Positions 17,567 to 25,330 of a stretch of 64,000 nt of DNA are shown here, piece after piece. Both the position numbers and the translations under genes were made by a program. A model generated the notes under the pieces. It saw only the letters and a list, made by a program, of their open reading frames with translations, was not told the origin of the DNA and searched no databases. Within the stretch, counting starts at the first letter, position 1. Every line of letters starts with the position of its first letter. Source of the stretch: Actinomadura parmotrematis (GTDB lineage Bacteria; Actinomycetota; Actinomycetes; Streptosporangiales; Streptosporangiaceae); contig NZ_JAIBOA010000015.1 in NCBI RefSeq assembly GCF_019458805.1, forward strand, positions 1 through 64,000. Reading direction: 5' to 3'.

Positions 17567-18130
17567 TCAGTAACCGGGGCGGACGCCGCCCGCGAAGTGC
17601 CGCTTGTAGTAACCGCCGAGCTTGACCTTCTTCACCCGCTGGCCGCTGGACGGCGCGTGGATCATGTAGCCGTGGCCCACGTAGATGCCGACGTGGCTCT
17701 TGCCGCCGTAGAAGAACAGCAGGTCACCGGCCACGGCGCCCTTCCAGGACACCTTCTTCTTGACCGCCCTGTACTGCGCGGTCGTGACGCGCGGCAGCTT
17801 CACGCCGGCCTTCTTCCAGGACGCGCGGGCGAGGCCCGAGCAGTCCCACGAGCCCGGACCGCTGGCGCCGTAGCGGTACGGGTCGCCGATCTGCGCGTAG
17901 GCGTAGCGGACGGCCTTCTTCGCGCGGGCCTTCTGCCTGGCCTTGCGAGCTGCGCTGATCTTGGCGCTGGTCGCCGCGGCGGCCCGCGCGGGCGCCGCCG
18001 GTGCCGCCGGCGCGGCCTGCGCGGGCGCCGCCGACAGGGCGACGGCGCCGGTCGCGGCCGAGCCGAGGACGAGTCCGCTCGCCAGCAGCTTGGCGGAGCG
18101 AGCGGAAAGGGGGGTCGGAATGCCGTTCAG
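17567..18130 (-). CDS. Secreted NlpC/P60 (C40) peptidoglycan hydrolase paralogue, CTG start
   Basis: The 187-residue product has a signal peptide (SARSAKLLASGLVLGSAATG...AQA|AP), a Lys/Arg/Ala-rich linker and an NlpC/P60 domain with Cys in GSWDCSGLAR, His in KSHVGIYVG and HAP. About two thirds of the catalytic-domain residues are identical to the neighbouring paralogue. As in that gene, no ATG/GTG/TTG lies in frame before the catalytic Cys; CTG 18130 has AGGAG 5 nt upstream. Calling only the internal GTG 17803 would leave an inactive 78-residue stub. Tandem duplication with retention of the leader and of the CTG start is evident. Confidence 0.85.
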   Translation of the reverse strand: MNGIPTPLSARSAKLLASGLVLGSAATGAVALSAAPAQAAPAAPAAPARAAAATSAKISAARKARQKARAKKAVRYAYAQIGDPYRYGASGPGSWDCSGLARASWKKAGVKLPRVTTAQYRAVKKKVSWKGAVAGDLLFFYGGKSHVGIYVGHGYMIHAPSSGQRVKKVKLGGYYKRHFAGGVRPGY

Positions 18131-18140
18131 GAGTGCTCCT

Positions 18141-18330
18141 CGAATCGCCGATCATGCCTACCGGGCGGCCGGATGCGGGGTGTGGCGAAAGGGGGTCCGG
18201 CCGAGCTGGAAAAGGGCGGCCGCGCCGGCCTGCGCCGGCGCCGCGCGCCACCCGGTTCCGCGCCTCTGGGCTGCGCGGACGCGGCGGGCCCGCCGCCGCG
18301 CGCCGCCTTCCGGCGCGCGGTCGCGGCCCC
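18141..18330 (-). promoter_or_regulatory. Conserved structured 5' leader, possible c-di-AMP (ydaO) riboswitch
   Basis: This leader carries the same two blocks as the one before the first paralogue: CCGCGTCCGCGCAGCC (minus strand, 18284-18269), followed by GGAACCGGG, and GCCCGGTAGGCAT (18166-18154). The blocks are about 130 nt apart and are joined by GC-rich sequence able to form several stems. Conservation between paralogues outside coding sequence supports a functional RNA; identity as a c-di-AMP riboswitch is inference. Confidence 0.5.
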
Positions 18331-18638
18331 GCACGAAAGGTGCGGGGCGGGCGGGCGCTGTTCGGTTGTCCGGGCCGGCGGCGGGAGGCCGCCGGCCGCC
18401 GATCACGGTGCCACGCCGCACCGTTCCCGGCAATCCGGACGGCTCCCGCGGCGCTTTTCGATCAAGGAAAAGGGTGATTACGGTAGGTGATGTCCGCTGC
18501 TGAAAGGGAAGGGTCTTTATCTGTTTGTGATGCCGCACACAATCGCATTCGGCCGGCTCGGAAGCGGCCGTTTCCGACCTCCGGTGGCCGTTCGTCCGGA
18601 TCGGGAGCGACGGGCGATCCATGCTGCGCGGGCATGGA

Positions 18639-18666
18639 AAAGGCGCCCGCGATGGCGGGCGCCTTT
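18639..18666 (-). terminator. Intrinsic terminator downstream of YiaA/B gene
   Basis: A perfect 12-bp stem (AAAGGCGCCCGC / GCGGGCGCCTTT) with a 4-base loop; on the minus strand it ends in TTTT. It lies 120 bp beyond the YiaA/B stop. The remaining sequence of the 18131-18785 gap is AT-richer than its surroundings near 18470-18550 and probably holds the promoter of the downstream NlpC gene. Confidence 0.75.
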
Positions 18667-18785
18667 GCGGCCGCCGTTCCCGCCGGCGGCTGCGGCAGGC
18701 CGGATGCGGCCTATAGCGATTCTGTTATTCCGCTCACTTCCGGCGGCGCCGGCGGGGCGGATGCGTCCCGGATCACCGCCGGCGG

Positions 18786-19082
18786 TCAGCTCCACGAGCC
18801 GGCGGCCCCCTCCGCGAACGGCGCCCCCGGCGGGAGCGCCGACGCCGGGACCCCGGGCGGGCGCGGCGCGGCGGCGGCCTCCTGGCGGTCGCGCACGCAC
18901 TTGGCCAGGGTGAAGGTCGAGGTCGTGAGGTAGAGCATGCCGAGGCCGATGAAGGCCCGCACCCAGATCGGCGCGGGCAGGAACCAGACGCCGAGCGAGA
19001 GCGCGGCGAGCGCGGCGACGAACGAGATGATCGCCTGGATGAAGTACGCGGTGGTGCCCTTGAGCTGCGCGAGAACGTCCAT
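18786..19082 (-). CDS. YiaA/YiaB two-helix inner membrane protein
   Basis: The 98-residue protein has the YiaAB pattern: TTAYFIQAIISFVAALAAL, a second transmembrane helix (FIGLGMLYLTTSTFTLAKCV) and the terminal LAK-x-RD motif, followed by a Pro/Ala-rich tail. Its role is unknown in the family. ATG 19082 is the only sensible start. It is a single-gene unit, divergent from the GH1 gene. Confidence 0.85.
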   Translation of the reverse strand: MDVLAQLKGTTAYFIQAIISFVAALAALSLGVWFLPAPIWVRAFIGLGMLYLTTSTFTLAKCVRDRQEAAAAPRPPGVPASALPPGAPFAEGAAGSWS

Positions 19083-19244
19083 GCGGCGACTCTGCCGCGC
19101 CGCGCCCGGCGGCGCCTGAGTAGCCGAGCGGGGGCGGCTACTCAACTGGTACCCGGGAACGATCCGGTCCCGGTCCGCGCGCGGGCATTGACTTTGTCCG
19201 GTTTCGCACTTGTCATCCGAATGAAGGTTCGGAGGGAGAAGCCG

Positions 19245-20582
19245 ATGACCGGCAGGCCGCGCACCGCATCCGTCCTCCCCGCCCTCGTCCTCCTGCTCGC
19301 TGCCGCGCTCGCCGCGCCGGCGGCCGCGGCGGGCCCGGCGGGCCGCTTCCCGGCCGGCTTCCTGTGGGGCGTCGCGTCCTCGGACTTCCAGAGCGGCGGC
19401 TCCTTCCCCGACAGCAACTGGACGCGCTACGCCGCGCGCGGGGCGCCCGACGTCAAGGAGCCCTACGGGAACTCGGTCGACTTCCGGCACCGCTACCCGT
19501 CCGACATCGCCCTCGCGCGCGGCCTCGGCGTCGAGGTGTTCCGCACGTCGGTCGAGTGGGCCCGCGTCGAGCCGCGCCGCGGCCACCGCGACCCGGCCGC
19601 GCTCGCCTACTACGACGACGTCGTCCGGCGGATCGAGGCGGCCGGGATGCGGCCGATGCTCACCCTCGACCACTGGGTCTACCCCGGCTGGGTGGCGGGC
19701 CGGGGCGCCTGGGACGACCCGCGCACGGCCGCCGACTGGCTCGCCAACGCGCGCTTCCTGGTGGACCGGTACAAGGGCCGCGGCGTCATCTGGATCACCT
19801 TCAACGAGGCGAGCCAGTACCTCTACCACGAGTTCCGCGACCGGCCGATGAGCGCCGCGCAGCTCCTCACCATGCGCGACGCGCTGATCCGCACGCACCG
19901 CGCCGCCTACGACATGATCCACAAGGTGGACCCGGGCGCCCTCGTCTCCAGCAACGTCGCCTACGGCACCGCCCTGAACGGGCTGTTCGACGCCGCCCTG
20001 TTCAACCAGGCCACCGACAAGCTCGACTTCGTCGGCGTGGACTACTACTACGGCGCCAACCTGGAGAACCTCACCGCCGCCAACAGCCTCACCGGCGAGT
20101 ACTGGAAGATCGACCCCGAGCCCGAGGGCCTGTACTACGTGCTGCGCAGCTACCAGCGCCGCCTGCCGAAGCTGCCGCTGTACGTGGTGGAGAACGGCAT
20201 GCCGACCGATGACGGCAAGCCCCGCGCCGACGGCTACACCCGCGCCGACCACCTGCGCGACCACCTGTACTGGGTGCAGCGCGCGATCGCCGACGGCGTG
20301 AAGGTCATCGGCTACAACTACTGGAGCCTCACCGACAACTACGAGTGGGGCAGCTACCGGCCCCGCTTCGGCCTCTACACCGTGAACGTCCGCACCGACC
20401 CGGCGCTCGTCCGGCGCCCGACGGACGCGGTGGCCGCCTACCGCTCGATCATCGCGGCGCGCGGCGTGCCGTCCGGCTACGTCCCGAAGCGGCGGCCCGG
20501 CTGGTGCTCGATCGAGGACCCCGTCGCGACCTGCCTCGGCACCACCCCCACCCCGCCCGCCGCCTACGCGCCGGCGGGCTGA
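19245..20582 (+). CDS. Secreted glycoside hydrolase family 1 enzyme
   Basis: The 445-residue protein opens with a signal peptide (VLPALVLLLAAALAAPAAAAG) and then the GH1 entry motif FPAGFLWGVASSDFQ. The acid/base Glu lies in TFNEAS (about residue 188) and the nucleophile Glu in VVENGMP (about residue 316), with NYWSLTDNYEW near the C-terminus, so both catalytic residues are intact. It likely hydrolyses a beta-glucoside or beta-galactoside outside the cell. ATG 19245 is preferred over ATG 19221 because GGAGGG sits at proper spacing before it. Most GH1 enzymes are cytoplasmic, so secretion is less usual. Confidence 0.9.
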   Translation: MTGRPRTASVLPALVLLLAAALAAPAAAAGPAGRFPAGFLWGVASSDFQSGGSFPDSNWTRYAARGAPDVKEPYGNSVDFRHRYPSDIALARGLGVEVFRTSVEWARVEPRRGHRDPAALAYYDDVVRRIEAAGMRPMLTLDHWVYPGWVAGRGAWDDPRTAADWLANARFLVDRYKGRGVIWITFNEASQYLYHEFRDRPMSAAQLLTMRDALIRTHRAAYDMIHKVDPGALVSSNVAYGTALNGLFDAALFNQATDKLDFVGVDYYYGANLENLTAANSLTGEYWKIDPEPEGLYYVLRSYQRRLPKLPLYVVENGMPTDDGKPRADGYTRADHLRDHLYWVQRAIADGVKVIGYNYWSLTDNYEWGSYRPRFGLYTVNVRTDPALVRRPTDAVAAYRSIIAARGVPSGYVPKRRPGWCSIEDPVATCLGTTPTPPAAYAPAG

Positions 20583-20591
20583 GCGGGCGGG

Positions 20592-20906
20592 TCAGGGGAT
20601 CACGCGGACGCAGATGTGGTCCTCGACCTTGCGGCCGCCGCGGTCGAGGGCGGCGCAGATGTCGTGGAAAGGGCGGGCGTCGTTGACGTTCCAGGTGAAG
20701 CGGGACGCGTGGACCAGGGAGCTGTGCCAGTCGCCCCAGGACACGCGGAGCGTGCCGGGCCGGCCGTCGCGCGTGTAGGCGGTGGCGTCGCGGACGAAGG
20801 ATCCGGCGCGGGTGATCTCCAGGCAGACGTGGACGCCGCACGCCGCGGTCGGCGGGGCGGGGACGCCCAGCAGGGCGGCGGCGAGGAAGGGGAGGACGGG
20901 GCTCAT
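20592..20906 (-). CDS. Small secreted hypothetical protein
   Basis: The 104-residue product has a signal-like start (PFLAAALLGVPAPPTAACG) and a mature region with four Cys, a WGDWHSSL segment and a CVRVIP end, consistent with a small disulfide-stabilised exported protein. I do not recognise the family. It is convergent with the GH1 gene, the stop codons being 9 bp apart. Confidence 0.6.
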   Translation of the reverse strand: MSPVLPFLAAALLGVPAPPTAACGVHVCLEITRAGSFVRDATAYTRDGRPGTLRVSWGDWHSSLVHASRFTWNVNDARPFHDICAALDRGGRKVEDHICVRVIP

Positions 20907-21041
20907 GGGACGGACGATGCGTCACCCGCGGCCCGTCCCGGGAGGGGGTGAAGAGGTGGCCGGGCGGAGAGGGGAAGGTCGCCCGCCGGACTAAGGACGC
21001 CCTGCGCGGGTACCGGCACCGGGACCGCGAGGGAGGGCAGC

Positions 21042-21623
21042 GTGGAGATCCAGGACGCCACCGGCGCCGAGAACGCCGAGGGACTGCGGCTGACGTTGAA
21101 GCGGACCGGGTCGGTGCTGCGCGAGTCGGGCGTGCCGTTCGCGCTCGCCGGCGGGTGCGCGGCGTACGCGCGCGGCGCCGCGATGTCGACGCACGACGTG
21201 GACGTCGTGGTGCGCGAGGAGGACGTCGAGGCCGCCGTCGGCGCGCTCGTCGCCGCCGGGATGCGGCCGCACGAGGCGCCGGAGAACTGGCTCGCCAAGG
21301 TCTACGACGGCGACCAGCTCATCGACCTGATCTTCGCGCCGTCGGGGCGGCCGGTCGACGCCGCGCTGCTCGGCCGGGCCGAGGAGCTGAACGTGGCGGC
21401 GGTGCTCATGCCGGTGCTGCCCGCCGACGACATCATCACCATGCGGCTGCTCGCCTTCACCGAGACCGCCTGCGACTTCGGCGCCGTGCTGCACGTCTGC
21501 CGGGCGCTGCGCGAGCAGGTCGACTGGCCGGGCGTCGCGGCGCGGACGGCGGAGTCGCCGTACGCCTACGCGTTCCTGACGCTGCTCGCGCGGCTCGGCG
21601 TCATCGAGGGGGAGTTCCTGTGA
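21042..21623 (+). CDS. Nucleotidyltransferase-fold protein
   Basis: The 193-residue protein has the minimal nucleotidyltransferase signature: FALAGGCAAYARG followed by STHDVDVVV, with a later acidic residue in LIDLIFAP as the third metal ligand. This resembles AbiEii/MNT-like and related small NTases that transfer NMP to a protein or small molecule. No cognate antitoxin is present. Its stop overlaps the start of the BON-domain gene (GTGA), making it the first gene of a three-gene coupled operon with a phosphoesterase. Confidence 0.8.
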   Translation: MEIQDATGAENAEGLRLTLKRTGSVLRESGVPFALAGGCAAYARGAAMSTHDVDVVVREEDVEAAVGALVAAGMRPHEAPENWLAKVYDGDQLIDLIFAPSGRPVDAALLGRAEELNVAAVLMPVLPADDIITMRLLAFTETACDFGAVLHVCRALREQVDWPGVAARTAESPYAYAFLTLLARLGVIEGEFL

Positions 21624-21874
21624 ACGAGCGGCCCATGACCGACGAGTACGTCGCCGCGCACGTCCAGGAGGCGATCGCGGCCGGCACGCACGAGCTCGGG
21701 GTGCGGGTGGACGTGCGGGGCGGCGTCGTCGTCCTGCGCGGCCAGGTCGCCGCCGCCGGGCGGTGCGCGGAGATCGAGGCGGCCGCGCGGGCCGCCGCGG
21801 AAGGGTTCCAGGTGCGCAACGAGGTGTCGGTGGTCCCGCTGGAGGAGCCCGCCGGAGGGGAGACGCTGCGATGA
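21620..21874 (+). CDS. BON-domain protein
   Basis: The 84-residue product is essentially one BON domain: an N-terminal helix (DEYVAAHVQEAIAAG), then VDVRGGVVVLRGQVAAAGR and a C-terminal VRNEVSVVPL strand. BON domains bind phospholipids or other ligands; this one lacks a signal peptide. GTG 21620 overlaps the previous stop and has GGGGGAG 5 nt upstream; ATG 21635 is a weaker alternative. Its stop overlaps the metallophosphoesterase start (ATGA), so translation of all three genes is coupled. Confidence 0.8.
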   Translation: MNERPMTDEYVAAHVQEAIAAGTHELGVRVDVRGGVVVLRGQVAAAGRCAEIEAAARAAAEGFQVRNEVSVVPLEEPAGGETLR

Positions 21875-22587
21875 TCCGGATCGCCGCCGCCGGGGACGTC
21901 CACCTCGGCCGCGAGACCGCCGGGACCTACCGGCCGCGCCTGGAGGGGCTGCCCGACCGGGCCGACGTGTTCCTGGTCGCGGGCGACCTCACCCGGCACG
22001 GCACGCCCGAGGAGGGCCGGATCGTGGCGGCGGAGCTGCGCGACCTCGGCCTGCCGGTGATCGCCGTCCTCGGCAACCACGACCACCAGTCCGGCGCCCA
22101 GGACGAGGTCGCCGCGATCCTGGCGGACGCCGGGATCATGGTGCTGGAGGGCACCGGCACCGTCCTCGACGTCGCCGGGACGCGGCTCGGCGTCGCGGGC
22201 GGCAAGGGCTTCGGCGGCGGGTTCGCCGGGCGCTGCGCCAGCGACTTCGGCGAGCGCGAGATGAAGGACTTCGTCGGCGTCACCAAGCGGTTCGCCGCCC
22301 GGTTCGGCGCCGCGCTGGACGCCCTGGACTGCGACGTCAAGGTCGCGCTCACGCACTACTCGCCGTCCGCGGACACGCTGGAGGGCGAGCCGCTGGAGAT
22401 CTACCCGTTCCTCGGCAGCTACCTGATCGCCGAGCCGGTCGACGCGGCGGGCGCGGCGCTCGCGGTGCACGGCCACGCGCACGCCGGCACCGAGAAGGGC
22501 GCGACGCCCGGCGGCGTCCGGGTCCGCAACGTCGCCCTCCCGGTGATCAAGCAGGCGTACGCGGTGTACGAGCTCGCAGCAGTCTGA
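21871..22587 (+). CDS. Calcineurin-like metallophosphoesterase
   Basis: The 238-residue protein contains the full dinuclear metal motif set: GDVHLG, VAGDLTRHG, GNHDH, THYSP and GHAHAG. It should hydrolyse phosphomono- or diesters; the substrate is unknown. It is the last gene of the coupled NTase-BON-phosphoesterase operon, an arrangement suggesting that the transferase and the phosphoesterase act on the same modification or metabolite. Its 3' end overlaps the convergent topoisomerase gene by 41 bp. Confidence 0.88.
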   Translation: MIRIAAAGDVHLGRETAGTYRPRLEGLPDRADVFLVAGDLTRHGTPEEGRIVAAELRDLGLPVIAVLGNHDHQSGAQDEVAAILADAGIMVLEGTGTVLDVAGTRLGVAGGKGFGGGFAGRCASDFGEREMKDFVGVTKRFAARFGAALDALDCDVKVALTHYSPSADTLEGEPLEIYPFLGSYLIAEPVDAAGAALAVHGHAHAGTEKGATPGGVRVRNVALPVIKQAYAVYELAAV

Positions 22588-23578
22588 GGACGGCGGCCTC
22601 GGCGGGGCCCTGGGTGGCGGGCGCGCCCTCGTCGACGTCGACGCCGAGCTCGGCGAGGACGGGCCGGATCGTCCGGCCGTCCTCGTACGCCTCGATCACG
22701 CGCGGGTCGATGTAGGAGGCGCGCGCGACGGCCGGGGTGTTGCCGAGGTACCCGGCGACCTCCTGGACGACGCGCGCGACGGCCTTCCGCCGGGCGCTCT
22801 CGCTGTCGGGCGCGCCGGTGGACACGGCGAGGCCGACGGCGGCGAGGACGGTGGCGTGCCAGGTGCGGAAGTCCTTGGCGGTGAAGTCGCCGCCGGTGAC
22901 CTCCTGGATGTAGGTGTTGATGTCGGTGGTGGTGACGTCGTGCCAGCCGCCGTCGCCGGCGCGGTGCGCGAGCAGCTCGGGGCCGTCGCCGGCGCGCCGC
23001 TTCAGGCCGGTGATGACCTTGCAGACGGCCTCCTCGGCGACCGAGCGGTGCAGCTCCTTGGCGTGCTTGGCCGGGTAGCGGAAGGTGATCTCGCCGCGCG
23101 CGCAGGTGACGTGCTCGCGGAGGACGGTGGCGAGGCCGTAGGTGCCGTTCTCCGACTCGTAGCGCTCGCCGCCGATGCGGAAGAAGCCGAGGTCGATGAG
23201 GCGGACGGCGGCGGCGAGGACGCGCTCGCGGGTGTAGCCGCGCCCGGCGAGGTCCGCGGCGAGGCGCTCGCGGACCTCCGGCAGGACCGCGCCGAGGTCC
23301 AGGACGTGGTCGTGCTTCTCGCGGTCGCGCTCGGCCCGCCACTCGGGGTGGTAGAGGTACTGGCGGCGGCCCGCGTCGTCGGTGCCGACGGCCTGGATGT
23401 GGCCGCCGGCGTCCGGGCAGATCCAGACCTCCGCCCAGGCGGGCGGGATCACCAGCGCCTTGATCCGCTCGATGACGGCCCGGTCGGTGATCGGTTCGCC
23501 GCCGGTGCCCAGGTAGCGGAACCCGCGACCGCAGCGGCGGCGCCCGAAGCCGGGCTCGGCCGGGTCCGAGCGCCTCAT
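22547..23578 (-). CDS. DNA topoisomerase IB (poxvirus/eukaryote-like)
   Basis: The 343-residue enzyme has the bacterial TopIB layout: N-terminal domain with FRYLGTGGEPI and IPPAWAEVWICPDAGGHIQA, then a catalytic domain with FRIGGERY, TFRYPAKHAKE (Lys), FRTWHAT (Arg/His) and the nucleophile Tyr in NTPAVARASYID (about residue 289). It relaxes supercoils via a 3'-phosphotyrosyl intermediate without ATP. ATG 23578 overlaps the SDR stop (ATGA), so the two genes are translationally coupled. Confidence 0.92.
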   Translation of the reverse strand: MRRSDPAEPGFGRRRCGRGFRYLGTGGEPITDRAVIERIKALVIPPAWAEVWICPDAGGHIQAVGTDDAGRRQYLYHPEWRAERDREKHDHVLDLGAVLPEVRERLAADLAGRGYTRERVLAAAVRLIDLGFFRIGGERYESENGTYGLATVLREHVTCARGEITFRYPAKHAKELHRSVAEEAVCKVITGLKRRAGDGPELLAHRAGDGGWHDVTTTDINTYIQEVTGGDFTAKDFRTWHATVLAAVGLAVSTGAPDSESARRKAVARVVQEVAGYLGNTPAVARASYIDPRVIEAYEDGRTIRPVLAELGVDVDEGAPATQGPAEAAVLRLLRARTPRTPA

Positions 23579-24423
23579 CCGGGGTGGATCTCGCCGCCGC
23601 CGGGGACGAGCGTCTGCCCGGTGTAGTAGGACGACAGCCGGTTGGCGGCGAAGAACACGTAGGACGGCGCGATCTCGTCGGGCTCGGCGGCCCGCCCCAT
23701 CGGGGCCTGCTCGCCGAACTCCTCCACCTTCCCCTCGGGGAGGGTGGCGGGGATCAGCGGCGTCCAGACCGGCCCCGGCGCGACGACGTTCACCCTGATC
23801 TCCCGTTCCATGAGGTTCTGCGCGAGCGAGGCCGCGAGTCCCATCGCGGCGGCCTTGCTCGCCGCGTAGTCGATGAGGGTCTTGTTCCCGCGCAGGCCGT
23901 TCACCGAACCGGTGACGACGATCGACGAGCCGCGGCCGAGGTGCGGCAGCGCCTCCTGCACGATCCAGAACAGCGACAGCACGTTGACGTCGAAGGTGCG
24001 GCGCAGCCGCGCGCCGTCGATCTCGCGGATGTCGTCGACCGGCGCCTGCGTGCCGTGGTGCAGGACGAGCACGTCGAGGCCGCCGAGGTCGCGGACGGCG
24101 TGCGCGACGACCTCGCGGGCGTGCCGCTCCTCGGCGAGGTCGCCGCCGAAGGCGAAGCACCGGCGGCCGGCGGTCGCCACGTGCTCGGCGGTGTGCCGGG
24201 CGTCGTGGTCCTCGTCCAGGTAGGTGATCGCGACGTCGGCGCCCTCCTTGGCGAAGGCGATGGCGACGGCGCGGCCGATGCCGGAGTCGCCGCCCGTCAC
24301 GAGCGCGCGGACGTCCTTCAGCAGGCCGCTGCCGGTGTAGTCGAGCATCTCGTCGCGGGGCTCGGGCGACATGTCGCCCGAGCTGCCAGGGTAGGACTGG
24401 GCCTGTGCTGGGCGTTCGCTCAT
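23575..24423 (-). CDS. SDR family oxidoreductase (general-stress type)
   Basis: The 282-residue protein has an extended N-terminal arm (PGSSGDMSPEPRDEM) before the Rossmann motif TGGDSGIGRAV, NAD(P)-binding NVNVL-like region, catalytic Ser in VTGSVNG, and the YAASKAA Tyr/Lys pair. The arm and the PGPVWTPLIP loop match the YhdF/YghA-like stress dehydrogenases. ATG 24423 is preceded by GGGGAGG. It is coupled to topoisomerase IB downstream. Confidence 0.88.
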   Translation of the reverse strand: MSERPAQAQSYPGSSGDMSPEPRDEMLDYTGSGLLKDVRALVTGGDSGIGRAVAIAFAKEGADVAITYLDEDHDARHTAEHVATAGRRCFAFGGDLAEERHAREVVAHAVRDLGGLDVLVLHHGTQAPVDDIREIDGARLRRTFDVNVLSLFWIVQEALPHLGRGSSIVVTGSVNGLRGNKTLIDYAASKAAAMGLAASLAQNLMEREIRVNVVAPGPVWTPLIPATLPEGKVEEFGEQAPMGRAAEPDEIAPSYVFFAANRLSSYYTGQTLVPGGGEIHPG

Positions 24424-24548
24424 CGCCTCCCCTTCGGTGACCGGAATCCCCCGGTCCCCCGGTGGGAGGGGGGCAAACATTCCCCGTATTGTGACTTGTG
24501 GGTAACATCACCCGAACCAGATTCGGTTCCTGACGTAAGGTGCTGCTT

Positions 24549-25322
24549 ATGGACCTGAACGGAGTTTCCGCCGTCGTCTCCGGTGGTGCGAGCGGCCTCG
24601 GCGAGGCCACCGCCCGCGCGCTGGCCGCCGGGGGTGCCACGGTCGTCGTGGCCGACCTCAACGAGGACAAGGGCAAGGCCCTCGCCGACGAGCTCGGCGG
24701 GGTGTTCGTCAAGACCGACGTCTCCGACGAGACGCAGGTGCAGGCCGCCGTCGACGCCGCCGTGCAGACCGGCAAGCCGCTCCGCGTCGTCGTCAACAGC
24801 GCCGGCATCGGCTGGGCCTCGCGCACCGTCAACCGCGACGGCAGCCCGCACGACCTCGCCACCTTCCAGAAGGTGATCCAGGTCAACCTGATCGGCACCT
24901 TCAACCTGATGCGCATCGGCGCCGCCGCCATCAGCAAGACCGAGCCGGCCGACGCCGACGGCCAGCGCGGCGTCGTCGTCAACACCGCCTCGGTCGCGGC
25001 CCTGGAGGGCCAGACCGGCCAGGTCGCCTACTCCGCGTCCAAGGGCGGCATCGTCGGCATGACGCTGCCGGCCGCGCGCGACCTGGCGGCGATCGGCGTC
25101 CGCGTCAACACCATCTGCCCCGGCATCATCGACACGCCGATCTACGGCGAGGGCCCCGAGTCCGAGGCGTTCAAGGCCAAGCTGGCCGCGCCGGTGCCGT
25201 TCCCGAAGCGCATGGGCAAGGCGTCGGAGTTCGCGCAGCTCGTCACCGCCCTGATCGAGAACGACTACATGAACGGCGAGACGATCCGCTTCGACGGCGG
25301 CATCCGTTTCCAGCCGAAGTGA
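24549..25322 (+). CDS. SDR family dehydrogenase (3-hydroxyacyl-CoA dehydrogenase-like)
   Basis: The 257-residue SDR has GGASGLGEATA, NSAGIG, NTASVAA and YSASKGG, and strongly resembles type II 3-hydroxyacyl-CoA dehydrogenases (HSD10-like) in the NLIGTFNLMR and CPGIIDTPIYG regions. It probably oxidises a 3-hydroxyacyl-CoA or steroid-like alcohol with NAD. The crotonase gene starts 8 bp downstream, giving adjacent beta-oxidation steps in one operon. ATG 24549 has AAGG 8 nt upstream. Confidence 0.9.
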   Translation: MDLNGVSAVVSGGASGLGEATARALAAGGATVVVADLNEDKGKALADELGGVFVKTDVSDETQVQAAVDAAVQTGKPLRVVVNSAGIGWASRTVNRDGSPHDLATFQKVIQVNLIGTFNLMRIGAAAISKTEPADADGQRGVVVNTASVAALEGQTGQVAYSASKGGIVGMTLPAARDLAAIGVRVNTICPGIIDTPIYGEGPESEAFKAKLAAPVPFPKRMGKASEFAQLVTALIENDYMNGETIRFDGGIRFQPK

Positions 25323-25330
25323 GGCTCTGA

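Noticed and set aside
21042..21623. AbiEii-type toxin-antitoxin system
   Set aside because: The nucleotidyltransferase signature is there, but no antitoxin-like partner is adjacent; its neighbours are BON and phosphoesterase genes.
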